Shown: positions 33,133 through 41,915, counted from the first letter of the stretch. The stretch: DNA of 64,000 bases from Ferrovibrio sp046297895 (GCF_046297895.1 NZ_JBKBHC010000008.1:62001-126000), one strand, 5' to 3'. The notes: generated by a model not told the origin, from the sequence alone. Numbers and translations: made by a program.

Positions 33133-35574
33133 CTAAACCTCGATTGCAGTTTCCACGGAAGTGCGGACAGTCGCCAACGCCTTCAACTCCGCAAATATAG
33201 CGCTGTATAGGTCAACATCATTTTCGCAGGATATCGAGATAATCAGTGCGTACCGAGCATCGGCTTCATTTAGAGCGCTCTTCCACCAGCCACCAATCGG
33301 GGCCACCACCAATTTGTCTCGCGCTGCTAATTCGCTCGCTGTACCTACCCAAATGTCTGAGTGTAAGGCCCCTCGATCTCTCTGCTGCGCCCCCAAAAAC
33401 CAATTATCATCTTCAACGATTGGGGCTGCATAATCATCATCTCGATCAGCCAAATTAACGCGGGCCAGGAACTCGGCCTCGTTTTCCAATGATTTTTTCA
33501 AATGGAAACGAAGACCATAAGAGGAGTAACGGTAGCGCCCCTTCCAACCTCTATTGCCCGGATTGGGATCAACGAAATAGGACAAAGTGACGCGTAATTT
33601 TATTTCGGCATCTCCGAGTTCATCGAGAATATCTTTTGGCCATGGCAAGTCATAAAAACGCAATTCCGGAATCTTTTTCTCTTTTACTACTTTAATTTCA
33701 TCCATCGCTACCACTGTGACTTCGTTCGAAGTGGAGCCTTTAGCACGCTCCAAATCAGGCTCTCCGTAGCCATAAATTCGCAGCAGCCGTCCTCGTTCTC
33801 GCTTACTCGCTGCTAGGAATTTTGCATGCATCTCCCGAGACCAACTGGCGGAGTGGACAATTAGACCCTTAACAGCTTCTGGCCAAAGGCTTGGCTCATG
33901 CGCAAAAAGTTGAGCTGCGAAGTTCGACGCTCGAGCGCTCGCCGCACTCGTGGCATGAATAATATCGAATGTATGCGCGGCTACATTGGCGTGAGTTGTC
34001 AGCACCCCATAGTCATCTATGTCTGCCCACTGAGTGCCTAGCGGGTCGACGGCTAAGTTTCCGCCTTCAAAAACCACATCAGGGCGGGTGGGCCATCTAA
34101 ACTCCCACGAGCAAGATGTTCGGGAGAACGGGCTTAACTCTCCGGGGCTGGCCAACGGACGCCAACCAGCATAAGTACGATCGTTAATAGCGTGTTTATG
34201 CGTGCAAGCGCCAACAACAAGGCTATTCCAAGATTGCGCTGGGCTTTCGATAGGCGACTCTGCACTTCTCTGGAGATAGCTATCACACAGATTCGTCGAG
34301 TTGTTCACATTTCCTGCGGAAATGACGAAGAGCCTTTTTACGCCATCTAGCGTCCCAAAAGTCAATTCGTCTACTGAGGCAGACCAAGATGATGGGCGTC
34401 CATTAGTCTCCTCAGCAGTCACTGCCATACAAAAAACGCGTAACCGATCTGGCGCGTTAAACTCGGCTTGAGCGACAGCTGAAATGGTAATAGGGCCATA
34501 TAATTCTCGGGGGTTCGCACCATGCGGTGGGAGGATGCGAACCGATTCAAGACGGTGAGTGGCCGAAATAGGCTCTGCTTCTTCCAGAAGCCCTTGCAAG
34601 TCCCCATAGCCTGCGATCCCAGCCATCGCTGTTCCATGAGCCTGATGACCAGCGTTGTCGCCTCTAGACCAAGCAGGATCGTATGTATGCCAGTCCGCAT
34701 CACTCAAAATTGGCGCAATTAAAGGATGAGCTCTACTGACGCCCGTATCCAGAACAGTCACCGCAGGGGCATCATCATCTGGTGGTGTCAAACGGCCAAC
34801 GAGATCTGCACCCCATTCGGCTTGCTCATACGCTTTAAGGTTTAAGAAAAATGAAGGTGTCTCTGGAAGCCGCCGCAGTTCTGCGATGGCTCCTGTCGAA
34901 TACCTTAGAATATTTAACTGAGATGGGCGCGCTCGGGCAGCGATAACTGTCCTGCCGGGAAAATGTAGTTCCCCAGAACTTCTAACAACACCCACTACGT
35001 TTAATGCCGCCTGGAACTCTTGGGCGCTATCAGAGCGTAGCCATATTTCCCACCAAATTTCGGTATCATCGACGGGAAAGCGATTCGGATCATCTGTCCA
35101 CAAATAGGTCAGTTGGGACAATGCGATTGATTCGACTGCATCAACAAGTGGGGCGTGACGTGGCTTGTTCGTGCGCGTTTCCTTCGTGAGATATTCATTT
35201 ATTTTTTTGCGAAAAAACTCTTCTGCGCCATTGGGAACGAATACTGTCGCACGCATAACTCCGTCTATGACGGTGACATTCGCAATTTCGATCCCCTTTC
35301 CCGCGCTCTCAAGATTGTCCAGAGGCAAGAGGTAGCCACTAGCACTTTCAAATGTCAGATAAATACCTGGAGGTGTTTTTTCTACGCCGATAAGCTGACC
35401 CGCTTCTACATAAGCGTTTTCCACTGCTTTCGCTAAATCACCACGAATCTTGTTGCCATGCCGCTGACGGATACGTCGTGGTTTTTCCTGAGGACCGCCA
35501 CTCGGCGCGAGGTATTTTCGAGCTTTTCCGTACTCAGTTGCGATTAGATGGCGTGACCGCTTAGCGTCCGGCAT
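33133..35574 (-). CDS. ietS: IetS-like subtilisin-family serine protease
   Basis: An S8 peptidase of 813 residues. The catalytic triad is visible: Asp in VTVLDTGVSRAHP, His in HQAHGTAMAGIAGYG and Ser in HATSAASARASNFAAQ. A long N-terminal region (about 1-270) and a C-terminal beta-rich part (about 560-813) surround it. No signal peptide, so it acts in the cytoplasm. It overlaps the AAA ATPase gene by 14 bp. The pair matches the IetAS antiphage system (ATPase plus subtilase). It is AT-rich relative to its neighbours, indicating acquisition. Phage specificity is unknown. Confidence 0.8.
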   Translation of the reverse strand: MPDAKRSRHLIATEYGKARKYLAPSGGPQEKPRRIRQRHGNKIRGDLAKAVENAYVEAGQLIGVEKTPPGIYLTFESASGYLLPLDNLESAGKGIEIANVTVIDGVMRATVFVPNGAEEFFRKKINEYLTKETRTNKPRHAPLVDAVESIALSQLTYLWTDDPNRFPVDDTEIWWEIWLRSDSAQEFQAALNVVGVVRSSGELHFPGRTVIAARARPSQLNILRYSTGAIAELRRLPETPSFFLNLKAYEQAEWGADLVGRLTPPDDDAPAVTVLDTGVSRAHPLIAPILSDADWHTYDPAWSRGDNAGHQAHGTAMAGIAGYGDLQGLLEEAEPISATHRLESVRILPPHGANPRELYGPITISAVAQAEFNAPDRLRVFCMAVTAEETNGRPSSWSASVDELTFGTLDGVKRLFVISAGNVNNSTNLCDSYLQRSAESPIESPAQSWNSLVVGACTHKHAINDRTYAGWRPLASPGELSPFSRTSCSWEFRWPTRPDVVFEGGNLAVDPLGTQWADIDDYGVLTTHANVAAHTFDIIHATSAASARASNFAAQLFAHEPSLWPEAVKGLIVHSASWSREMHAKFLAASKRERGRLLRIYGYGEPDLERAKGSTSNEVTVVAMDEIKVVKEKKIPELRFYDLPWPKDILDELGDAEIKLRVTLSYFVDPNPGNRGWKGRYRYSSYGLRFHLKKSLENEAEFLARVNLADRDDDYAAPIVEDDNWFLGAQQRDRGALHSDIWVGTASELAARDKLVVAPIGGWWKSALNEADARYALIISISCENDVDLYSAIFAELKALATVRTSVETAIEV

Positions 35575-36580
35575 TCCTTATGTCGCCTATCTGTAGTTGT
35601 AGGCGGTTAGCATGCCGTTTCGCCTCAAAGGCGTCTAGTAGAAAACTCTCACTTATGCGCTTGGAATCCTCAAGTACTGCAGCTTTCGCAGCTTCCTCAC
35701 AGGCCCGAACAATATCTGCCTGGCTTAATCCTTGCGCGGATGATCTGATACTCACCCATTCAAGATTGGCTGTATCGAAATTAGCCAACCGATTGCGAAT
35801 CACTTCCTCCACGGCCGCTGGGTCAGGAAGCGTATAAGTGATTACATCATCAAACCGACGAAAGAGCGCCTTATCCAAAATTTCAGGATGGTTAGTTGCG
35901 CCGATTATGATGCTGTTCGCGGTCTCGGCCTCAAGGAATTGAAGAAACGAATTAAGTATCCTTCGAATTTCGCCAACATCATTGTCGGCAGCCCGCTGGG
36001 CACCAAGGGCATCAAACTCATCGAATAAATACACCCCTCTCGACTCCGCGATGGCCTCAAATACGAGCCGGAGCTTGGAAGCAGTTTCCCCCATAAATTT
36101 CGTAATAAGACCATCTAGACGCACGACAAACAGCGGCAAGCGCAATTCGCCTGCCAATGCTCGTGCAGTCATCGTTTTACCTGTCCCAGGCGGTCCGATG
36201 AGAAGGAGTTTGTGACGCGGCACTAAGCCATGCGCAGCAAGCTTATCGCGTTGACGTTGCTCATGGATGACTTGCTTTAATCGGAGATGATTCTCTGAGG
36301 ACAATACAAGATCACTAAGACGATCTTCTGGAAATGACGCACTTAAAAGATTTGCCAATTCCCCTTTCGGCTGAATTATGGGGACTGGCCGCCTGGAAGG
36401 GCTCAATTTGGTCTGCCGCCGCTTCGCGCTCTCAATTAAATCCTTTAGCTGCCTAGCAACCTCGTGATGACCTTGGCGCGATTCATGAGTAGCAACTTGC
36501 GACGCTATAGCCAAAAAACGATCATTTTCGTCAGCAATAAAGCTGCGAACTAACGCTAATATTTGATCCGCAGTTGCCAT
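35561..36580 (-). CDS. ietA: IetA-like AAA+ ATPase
   Basis: A AAA+ ATPase of 339 residues. A helical N-terminus (1-110) precedes Walker A (LLIGPPGTGKTMTA), Walker B (GVYLFDEFDALG), sensor 1 (IIIGATNHPEIL) and the Arg finger region (LFRRFDDVI), closest to FtsH/spastin-like ATPases but without a protease domain of its own. It is first in a two-gene operon with the subtilase. In IetAS both genes are needed for defence (established for the family); the mode of activation here is unknown. Confidence 0.82.
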   Translation of the reverse strand: MATADQILALVRSFIADENDRFLAIASQVATHESRQGHHEVARQLKDLIESAKRRQTKLSPSRRPVPIIQPKGELANLLSASFPEDRLSDLVLSSENHLRLKQVIHEQRQRDKLAAHGLVPRHKLLLIGPPGTGKTMTARALAGELRLPLFVVRLDGLITKFMGETASKLRLVFEAIAESRGVYLFDEFDALGAQRAADNDVGEIRRILNSFLQFLEAETANSIIIGATNHPEILDKALFRRFDDVITYTLPDPAAVEEVIRNRLANFDTANLEWVSIRSSAQGLSQADIVRACEEAAKAAVLEDSKRISESFLLDAFEAKRHANRLQLQIGDIRNAGR

Positions 36581-36867
36581 GCTATTACCTCACCATTCGC
36601 GAGCAACAATTCGACTTGCTGAGTCGAACGAAGCGAATCGGGATATGGTGCCCCCCAAAACGTTAAGAACTTGACTCACTCCTAAGTCGGAGGGAAGTCA
36701 ATCTTTACTATGGCTAAAGGCAAGGGTTTTGAGCCCGTTCTGATGGCTAATCAGATTGCGGCTTGTCTAACCCTTTGATAAACAATGACTGCCCTTTAAG
36801 AAGGCGCTGCATATTCTCGTTGCTACTGGAATTGGTTCGTCACAACGAATGGCGGCAGGGATTATGT

Positions 36868-37521
36868 CTAAAATGCGAAACGACGCGCTGTTTTCCAGCC
36901 CAGCACGATCATCGCCTGCGCAGCCACATAGGTGATCCAGATCGCCGGGCCGACGAAGGGGATCGGCGCCACGAACTTGTCGAGCGCGATGAGCGAGTCC
37001 GAGATCATGAAACTGAGCGCGCCCAGCATCACCAGCGGCCGGCCGGGCAGGGTCGTGGCGGCCAGCGCCATCGCGGCGATGGCGGCGATATAGGCATAGA
37101 CCGGCACCAGCAGTTTGCCCAGGCCGGGCGTGAGCAGCACCAGCATCACGCCGATGCCGGCCACGATGCCCAGCGCCACCAGTCTGCGCGCCGGCGGCAG
37201 CGTGAACGGCCGCGGACGGCGCGCCACGAACTGCCAGAGATAGACCAGGTGGGCGACCAGGAAGCTGGCCAGCCCGGGCACGAACAGGCCGACGCGATCC
37301 ACCGCCAGGAAGACGTCGCCGGCCGCCGAGAACAGCAGGGCGAGCGCAAGGCGTTTGGCATCGGCATCGCCGCCGCGCGAAGCCCACAAAGCCAGCGCCA
37401 GCAGCGGGCAGACCGCGCCCTTCACGGCCGCCTTCAGCCAGACGATCTCGGGCAGCAGCGGGCCGGCGAAGAGGTAGAGCGTGCCATTACCCCGGGCGGG
37501 TTTTACGGCACCGCGACACAT
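36868..37521 (-). CDS. YhhN-family protein (lysoplasmalogenase-like)
   Basis: An integral membrane protein of 217 residues with about eight hydrophobic segments. SAAGDVFLAVD and MISDSLIALDKF carry the two conserved Asp residues of the YhhN/TMEM86 family, whose members hydrolyse lysoplasmalogen vinyl-ether bonds. ATG 37521 is just after the mdh hairpin, so it could be read through from mdh. Bacterial members mostly lack a proven substrate. Confidence 0.8.
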   Translation of the reverse strand: MCRGAVKPARGNGTLYLFAGPLLPEIVWLKAAVKGAVCPLLALALWASRGGDADAKRLALALLFSAAGDVFLAVDRVGLFVPGLASFLVAHLVYLWQFVARRPRPFTLPPARRLVALGIVAGIGVMLVLLTPGLGKLLVPVYAYIAAIAAMALAATTLPGRPLVMLGALSFMISDSLIALDKFVAPIPFVGPAIWITYVAAQAMIVLGWKTARRFAF

Positions 37522-37524
37522 AAT

Positions 37525-37553
37525 CGGCGCGCCCGTGGCTGTTGGGCGCGCCG
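37525..37553 (-). terminator. Hairpin after mdh
   Basis: CGGCGCGCCC and GGGCGCGCCG form a perfect 10-bp stem with a 9-base loop, 35 bp after the mdh stop. There is no T-run, and the YhhN start follows directly, so it may attenuate or protect rather than fully terminate. Confidence 0.5.
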
Positions 37554-37587
37554 CTTCGGTCACCGGATTACTCCGATCTCTAGTGGC

Positions 37588-38556
37588 TTACTTGCCCAGG
37601 CTCGGATCGATCTGCTTGCAGGCATCGACCAGGCCCTTCACGGCATTGGCCGAATGCTCGAACATCTTCTTCTCTTCGGCGTTGAGCTCGATCTCGACGA
37701 TCTTCTCCACGCCGTTGGCACCGATCACCACCGGCACGCCGACATAGAGGCCGGTCTGGCCGTACTGGCCCTTGTCGAGCCAGGCGGCGCAGGGCAGCAC
37801 GCGGCGCTTGTCCTTCAGATAGCTCTCGGCCATCTCGATGGCCGAGGAGGCCGGAGCGTAGAAGGCCGACCCGGTCTTGAGCAGGGCGACGATCTCGGCG
37901 CCGCCGTCGCGGGTGCGCTGCACGATCTTGTCGATCCGCTCCTGGGTCGACCAGCCCATCTTGATCAGGTCGGGCACCGGGATGCCGGCCACGGTGGAAT
38001 AGCGGATCAGCGGCACCATGGTGTCGCCGTGGCCGCCCAGCACAAAGGCGTTCACGTCGTTGACCGAGACATTGAATTCCTCGGCCAGGAAATGGCGGAA
38101 GCGGGCCGAGTCGAGCACGCCGGCCATGCCGATCACCTTGTTATGCGGCAGGCCGCAGACCTCGCGCAGCACCCACACCATGGCATCCAGCGGGTTGGTG
38201 ATGCAGATGACGAAGGCGTTGGGCGCATGGGCCTTGATGCCGGCGCCAACCGCCTGCATGACCTTGATGTTGATGCCCAGCAGGTCGTCGCGGCTCATGC
38301 CCGGCTTGCGCGCCACGCCGGCGGTGACGATGATGACGTCCGAACCGGCGATGTCCTTGTAGTCCTGGGTGCCGCGCAGCTTGGCATCGAAGCCCTCCAC
38401 CGCGCCGGCCTGGGCCATGTCGAGCGCCTTGCCCTGCGGCAGGCCTTCCACCACGTCGAAGATGGTGATGTCGCCCAGTTCCTTCATGCCGGCCAGCAGG
38501 GCCAGCGTGCCACCGATATTGCCGCCGCCAATGAGGGCGATTTTCTTGCGCGCCAT
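37588..38556 (-). CDS. mdh: Malate dehydrogenase
   Basis: A TCA-cycle enzyme of 322 residues of the LDH-like type. IALIGGGNIGGTLA is the NAD site; ITNPLDAM, VIGMAGVLDSARF (substrate Arg) and GGHGDTMVPL (catalytic His) are present. It begins with ATG 38556 after GGAGG. The sucCD/sucAB genes that often follow mdh in Alphaproteobacteria are absent here; YhhN follows instead. Confidence 0.96.
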   Translation of the reverse strand: MARKKIALIGGGNIGGTLALLAGMKELGDITIFDVVEGLPQGKALDMAQAGAVEGFDAKLRGTQDYKDIAGSDVIIVTAGVARKPGMSRDDLLGINIKVMQAVGAGIKAHAPNAFVICITNPLDAMVWVLREVCGLPHNKVIGMAGVLDSARFRHFLAEEFNVSVNDVNAFVLGGHGDTMVPLIRYSTVAGIPVPDLIKMGWSTQERIDKIVQRTRDGGAEIVALLKTGSAFYAPASSAIEMAESYLKDKRRVLPCAAWLDKGQYGQTGLYVGVPVVIGANGVEKIVEIELNAEEKKMFEHSANAVKGLVDACKQIDPSLGK

Positions 38557-38671
38557 GGGGAAAAACCTCCGGGTTTTGCGTCTATTCTGGGGTGGAAATG
38601 GTCGGCCCAAGGGGTAGCGGGAATCGCGCAGGCCGGCAAGGCTCCCGGCCCCCTCCGAAGGGTAAAGAAAA

Positions 38672-38693
38672 GGCCGCCGGTTGACCGGCGGCC
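38672..38693 (-). terminator. Rho-independent terminator of the SDR gene
   Basis: GGCCGCCGG-TTGA-CCGGCGGCC forms a perfect 9-bp stem followed on the minus strand by TTTTCTTT. It lies 107 bp after the short-chain dehydrogenase stop. Confidence 0.75.
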
Positions 38694-38707
38694 GTAAAAA
38701 GCAAGGC

Positions 38708-38792
38708 GTGGATGCCCGGATCAAGTCCGGGCATGACGAAAGGATTGTCTCGTTAATAAACGTCATGGCCGGGCTTGGCCCGGCCATCCACG
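38708..38792. repeat. Pair of inverted REP-like palindromes
   Basis: Two short palindromic units lie head to head. One (38708-38738) has arms ATGCCCGGA/TCCGGGCAT; the other (38761-38792) has arms TGGCCGGGC/GCCCGGCCA. Each is flanked by GTGGAT on one side and ATGACG on the other, in opposite orientation. Units of this form are scattered in many alphaproteobacterial genomes as REP/BIME elements. Confidence 0.6.
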
Positions 38793-38799
38793 AGATGTT

Positions 38800-39561
38800 T
38801 TACTTCGGCGCCATCCGGAGGGCGCCGTCGAGGCGGATGGTCTCGCCGTTCAGCATCACGTTCTCGCAGATGTGGCGCGCCAGTGCGGCATATTCCTCCG
38901 GCCGGCCCAGGCGCGACGGATACGGCACCGACTTGCCCAGACTCTCCTGCGCCTCGGGCGGCAGGGCGAACATCATCGGCGTGCCGAACAGGCCCGGCGC
39001 GATGGTGCAGACACGGATGCCGAACTGGGCGAATTCACGCGCCAGCGGCAGGGTCATGCCATGCACGCCGGCCTTGGAGGCGCCGTAGGCGGGCTGGCCG
39101 ATCTGGCCGTCGAAGGCCGCCACCGAGGCGGTGTTGATGATGCAGCCGCGTTCCTTGTCGGCCATTTCCGGCTGCTGCTGCATGTGGTGCGCGACCAGGC
39201 GGATCATGTTGAAGGTGCCGACCAGGTTGATCTGCACGACCTTGATGAACTTCTCCAGCGCGACCGGGCCGTCCTTGCCCACCGCCTTCATCGGCGTGCC
39301 GACGCCGGCGCAGTTGACCAGCACACGCACCGGGCCGACCTTGGCAATGGCTTCCTTCACGGCGGCCTCGCCGCCCGGGCCGTCGGCCACGTCGCATTTC
39401 ACGAACACGCCGCCGATCTCCTTGGCGGTCTGCTCGCCGATTTCGGCATTCATGTCGAAGATGGCGACCTTGGCGCCGGCCTTGGTCAGCTCGCGCGCGG
39501 TGGCAGCCCCCAGACCGGATGCGCCGCCGGTGACAATCGCGCCTACGCCCTGCAACTGCAT
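38800..39561 (-). CDS. Short-chain dehydrogenase, 3-hydroxyacyl-CoA dehydrogenase type II-like
   Basis: An SDR of 253 residues. TGGASGLGAATA binds NAD, NCAGVG is the NNAG equivalent, and TASVAAF with YGASKAG gives the catalytic Ser-Tyr-Lys. The C-terminal GLFGTPMM and NGETIRLDGALRMAP match HSD17B10-type 3-hydroxyacyl-CoA dehydrogenases, which act in branched-chain and fatty acyl-CoA oxidation. AGGAGG precedes ATG 39561. It stands alone, with its own terminator. Confidence 0.85.
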   Translation of the reverse strand: MQLQGVGAIVTGGASGLGAATARELTKAGAKVAIFDMNAEIGEQTAKEIGGVFVKCDVADGPGGEAAVKEAIAKVGPVRVLVNCAGVGTPMKAVGKDGPVALEKFIKVVQINLVGTFNMIRLVAHHMQQQPEMADKERGCIINTASVAAFDGQIGQPAYGASKAGVHGMTLPLAREFAQFGIRVCTIAPGLFGTPMMFALPPEAQESLGKSVPYPSRLGRPEEYAALARHICENVMLNGETIRLDGALRMAPK

Positions 39562-39693
39562 GGAACCTTCCTCCTGATCGTTTGTATCCATAACGAAGTC
39601 GCCGGGTTCTAGCAGATCGGCCGCCCCCTGACGAGACTTTGGGGCTCTAGTCCTGCCCTTGCGGCAGGCGGCATCGCCCCCCATATCCGGGAC

Positions 39694-40077
39694 GTGCTGA
39701 TCGATCCCAATCCGCCCGCCTACCAGCTGCCGGCCGATCCCGCCCGCCTGCGCCTGGAACAGCCGCGCCTGGCCAGGCGCTTCTGGCGCAAGCTGAAACG
39801 CGTGCTGGGCCACCTGCCGTTCGCCGAGACCTTCCTGGCGGCCTATTACGCCGCCATCGACCCGAAAACGCCGCTGGGCGCCAAGGCGATCCTGCTGGGC
39901 AGCATCGGCTATTTCATCGTGCCGCTGGACGTGATCCCCGATGTTTTCGGCGCCATGGGCTATGGCGACGACCTGGCCGTGATCCTGGCCGCGATCCGCG
40001 CGGTGGAGACCAGCATCACCGACCGCCACCGCGACAAGGCGCGCGAGCGGCTGGAGGCCCTGCGCAAACAGGCGTGA
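39694..40077 (+). CDS. YkvA-family protein (DUF1232)
   Basis: A protein of 127 residues. The DUF1232 core (KAILLGSIGYFIVPLDVIPDVFGAMGYGDDLAVI) includes a membrane-associating hydrophobic stretch and the conserved PxDxIPD motif; function unknown. It starts at GTG 39694. It probably shares a transcript with the secreted-protein gene 19 bp downstream. Confidence 0.8.
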   Translation: MLIDPNPPAYQLPADPARLRLEQPRLARRFWRKLKRVLGHLPFAETFLAAYYAAIDPKTPLGAKAILLGSIGYFIVPLDVIPDVFGAMGYGDDLAVILAAIRAVETSITDRHRDKARERLEALRKQA

Positions 40078-40096
40078 GCGGTGTAGGCTGGCCGGC

Positions 40097-40537
40097 ATGA
40101 CCCGGCTGCCTTCCCTGTTTCTGCTGCTTGCTCCGCTTCTGCTGATCGCTTCGGTCGCACAGGCGCAGGCGAACGATCCCGCCCCACCGTTGTCTTTCGC
40201 GGCCGGCAGCGTGCTGGCCGGTGGTCACGAGCTGGCCGAGGATGTGATGCTGCCGCCCACCGCCGGCCCGGTGACGCTGCGCGTGCGCGACGGCGCGCCG
40301 CTGCGCTGGCGGGTGGCGGTGGAAAACGGCGAGACGCGTTTACTCGACGGCGCCGGGCGCTGGGCCGCGAAGGCCGAGTATCACCGCCTCATGCGGGACG
40401 GCAGCGCGGTCTGCCAGATCTATCAGACCACCATTTCGCCGGAATGGGCTCTGCAGCGCGGCGACAGGCCTGGCCGCCCCGATTTCAGCCCGGCCGACGA
40501 TCGCATCTACAGCTTCCGCGACGTGCCCTGTCCGTGA
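40097..40537 (+). CDS. Secreted hypothetical protein
   Basis: A protein of 146 residues with a clear signal peptide (residues 1-25, LFLLLAPLLLIASVAQAQA, cleavage after AQA). The mature part has two cysteines (AVCQIYQ and DVPCP) that may pair. No family recognised. It follows the YkvA gene closely. Confidence 0.65.
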   Translation: MTRLPSLFLLLAPLLLIASVAQAQANDPAPPLSFAAGSVLAGGHELAEDVMLPPTAGPVTLRVRDGAPLRWRVAVENGETRLLDGAGRWAAKAEYHRLMRDGSAVCQIYQTTISPEWALQRGDRPGRPDFSPADDRIYSFRDVPCP

Positions 40538-40575
40538 CCGGCATCCCGTCAGACTGATCAGCGTCGGGCAAGGCA

Positions 40576-41277
40576 TCACGCGTAAGCGATCCAGCCGCGC
40601 CACGTGAAAGCGGCATAGAACATGGTTATATCCGAAAAGCCTGCATCGCGGAGGATGGCCTCGTCCTGCTCGGGAGCAAGCATCGGCAAATGCGCGTCCA
40701 ATGTCGCGATCATCTTTTCCACCTGTGCGGAATCGGCGCCTGATGCGCGCGCGAAAGCACCATAACGCGACAACCAGAGGAGACGAGCGTCGCCACTCTG
40801 CGGAAAGCTGGAATGCGCCGCCACGAACGGAGCACCGGGCTTGAGCCGCCGACGAAGCTCGGCGAGCGTGCGTCTGCGTTCTTCGGTTGCCAGGAAGTGC
40901 AGGGTCAGAAGACAGGTCGCGGCGTCAAACGGGCCTTCGGGGGCATCATCGATATATCCCTCGCAAAACATGACACGCGCCGCATCCTGACCGAGTGCGC
41001 GCCTGGCCTCGCTGAGCATGGCACCGGCTGGATCGACGCCGACAAAGGTCCAGCTCGGCTGCGCAGTCGCGAAGACCCGCAACTCAAGACCGCCGCCAGC
41101 TCCCAGCACCAGCACGCGGGCATCTTTGGGGGCACGTTCCGCCAGCAAAATCGCAGTCATGCGATGCAGGTCCGTAATGGCCGGGACGAAGCGTTGGGGA
41201 CCGTCACTGTAGCGACGTGCATGCTCGGGATCGTTAAAGGCTGCAAGCAGCGCCTGCATCGCGCCATTATCCGACAT
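40576..41277 (-). CDS. Class I SAM-dependent methyltransferase
   Basis: A protein of 233 residues. VLVLGAGGGLELRVFA is SAM motif I, FVGVDPAGAML motif II, and DAATCLLTLHFL and LRRRLKPGAPFVAAH follow in order. The substrate is unknown. ATG 41277 lies within the last codons of the Rrf2 gene (11-bp overlap), so the two are one transcript. Control by that regulator, through the large palindrome at 41720, is likely. Confidence 0.85.
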   Translation of the reverse strand: MSDNGAMQALLAAFNDPEHARRYSDGPQRFVPAITDLHRMTAILLAERAPKDARVLVLGAGGGLELRVFATAQPSWTFVGVDPAGAMLSEARRALGQDAARVMFCEGYIDDAPEGPFDAATCLLTLHFLATEERRRTLAELRRRLKPGAPFVAAHSSFPQSGDARLLWLSRYGAFARASGADSAQVEKMIATLDAHLPMLAPEQDEAILRDAGFSDITMFYAAFTWRGWIAYA

Positions 41278-41731
41278 GAACCGCCTCCAGATCGCAAGAT
41301 TGCCTGCGATCGGCCAGTCGATTGCGAAGGTCGTCGCTGAGCTGCCCGAGCGACACCGAGGCGAAGTGCGACAACAACATCGCTTCGACTTCATCGAAGG
41401 CTCGGCCCAGCGCGGCGTTGACCGACTGCTCAATGAGACAGCCAGGCGCTTCGGTCCTGTTGCCAATCGCCAGGAGCGAAGGCTCGCCGAGCGCCTCGTA
41501 GACATCACGCAACGTGAGCTTCGAGAGGTCGCAGGCAAGCGTCCAACCGCCGCCATGCCCTTTTTCCGAATGCACATAGCCGCGCTTGCGCAGCCCCGCC
41601 ATGATTCGGCGTATCACCACCGGGTTGGTCTGCATCGCTTTTGCGAGCATTTCGGATGTCGCCGGTGCATCCCGCTGCGCCATATGCAGCAGCACATGAA
41701 GCACACCCGATAATTTGCTGTCTCTTTTCAT
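41267..41731 (-). CDS. Rrf2-family transcription regulator
   Basis: A protein of 154 residues. The N-terminal winged HTH (LLHMAQRDAPATSEMLAKAMQTNPVVIRRIMAGLRKRG) and wing (SEKGHGGGWTLA) are typical. Only one cysteine sits in the usual cluster region (PGCLIEQSVN) and another near the end (QSCDLE), so an Fe-S cluster as in IscR/NsrR is doubtful. It is probably autoregulated through the palindrome covering its start codon. Confidence 0.88.
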   Translation of the reverse strand: MKRDSKLSGVLHVLLHMAQRDAPATSEMLAKAMQTNPVVIRRIMAGLRKRGYVHSEKGHGGGWTLACDLSKLTLRDVYEALGEPSLLAIGNRTEAPGCLIEQSVNAALGRAFDEVEAMLLSHFASVSLGQLSDDLRNRLADRRQSCDLEAVHVG

Positions 41732-41760
41732 GTAACATTATATATTACATGAAAAGAGAC
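41720..41760 (-). promoter_or_regulatory. 16-bp-arm perfect inverted repeat over Rrf2 start
   Basis: GTCTCTTTTCATGTAA (41720-41735) and its exact complement (41745-41760) flank CATTATATA. The left arm contains the Rrf2 start codon, and the right arm repeats the same first codons on the other strand. It is a very strong operator candidate for autoregulation; the AT-rich centre could hold a -10 box. Confidence 0.65.
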
Positions 41761-41830
41761 CCGTCAACAGTCCGCATCAAGGGCTTGCCGCCGCTGCCAG
41801 ACGATGGGGGAGAAGCTTGCGGCAAAAATC

Positions 41831-41860
41831 AGGGCCCGCCCCCACGCGGGGACGGGCCCT
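41831..41860 (-). terminator. Rho-independent terminator after YbaY-type gene
   Basis: A long GC stem (AGGGCCCG... with ...CGGGCCCT) is followed on the minus strand by GATTTTTGC. It lies 52 bp after the stop at 41912 and ends the operon of the YbaY-type lipoprotein. Confidence 0.75.
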
Positions 41861-41873
41861 GAACTCAACACCT

Positions 41874-41915
41874 CGGCTGATGCTTAGCGGCTGATGCTTA
41901 GCGGCTGATGCTTAG
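41874..41915. repeat. Three tandem 14-bp repeats over a stop codon
   Basis: CGGCTGATGCTTAG is repeated exactly three times (41874, 41888, 41902). The TAA stop of the YbaY-type gene lies in the third unit. Because 14 is not a multiple of 3, the extra TAA triplets fall in different frames. Confidence 0.85.

Noticed and set aside
36710..36778. 22-codon plus-strand frame right of the IetAS operon
   Set aside because: Ribosome site too far from the ATG and no recognisable product; too short to support.
36763..38697. Long plus-strand open frame of 644 codons
   Set aside because: It is antisense to the YhhN gene and mdh, His/Arg/Gln-rich as GC-rich antisense frames are, and has no recognisable domain.
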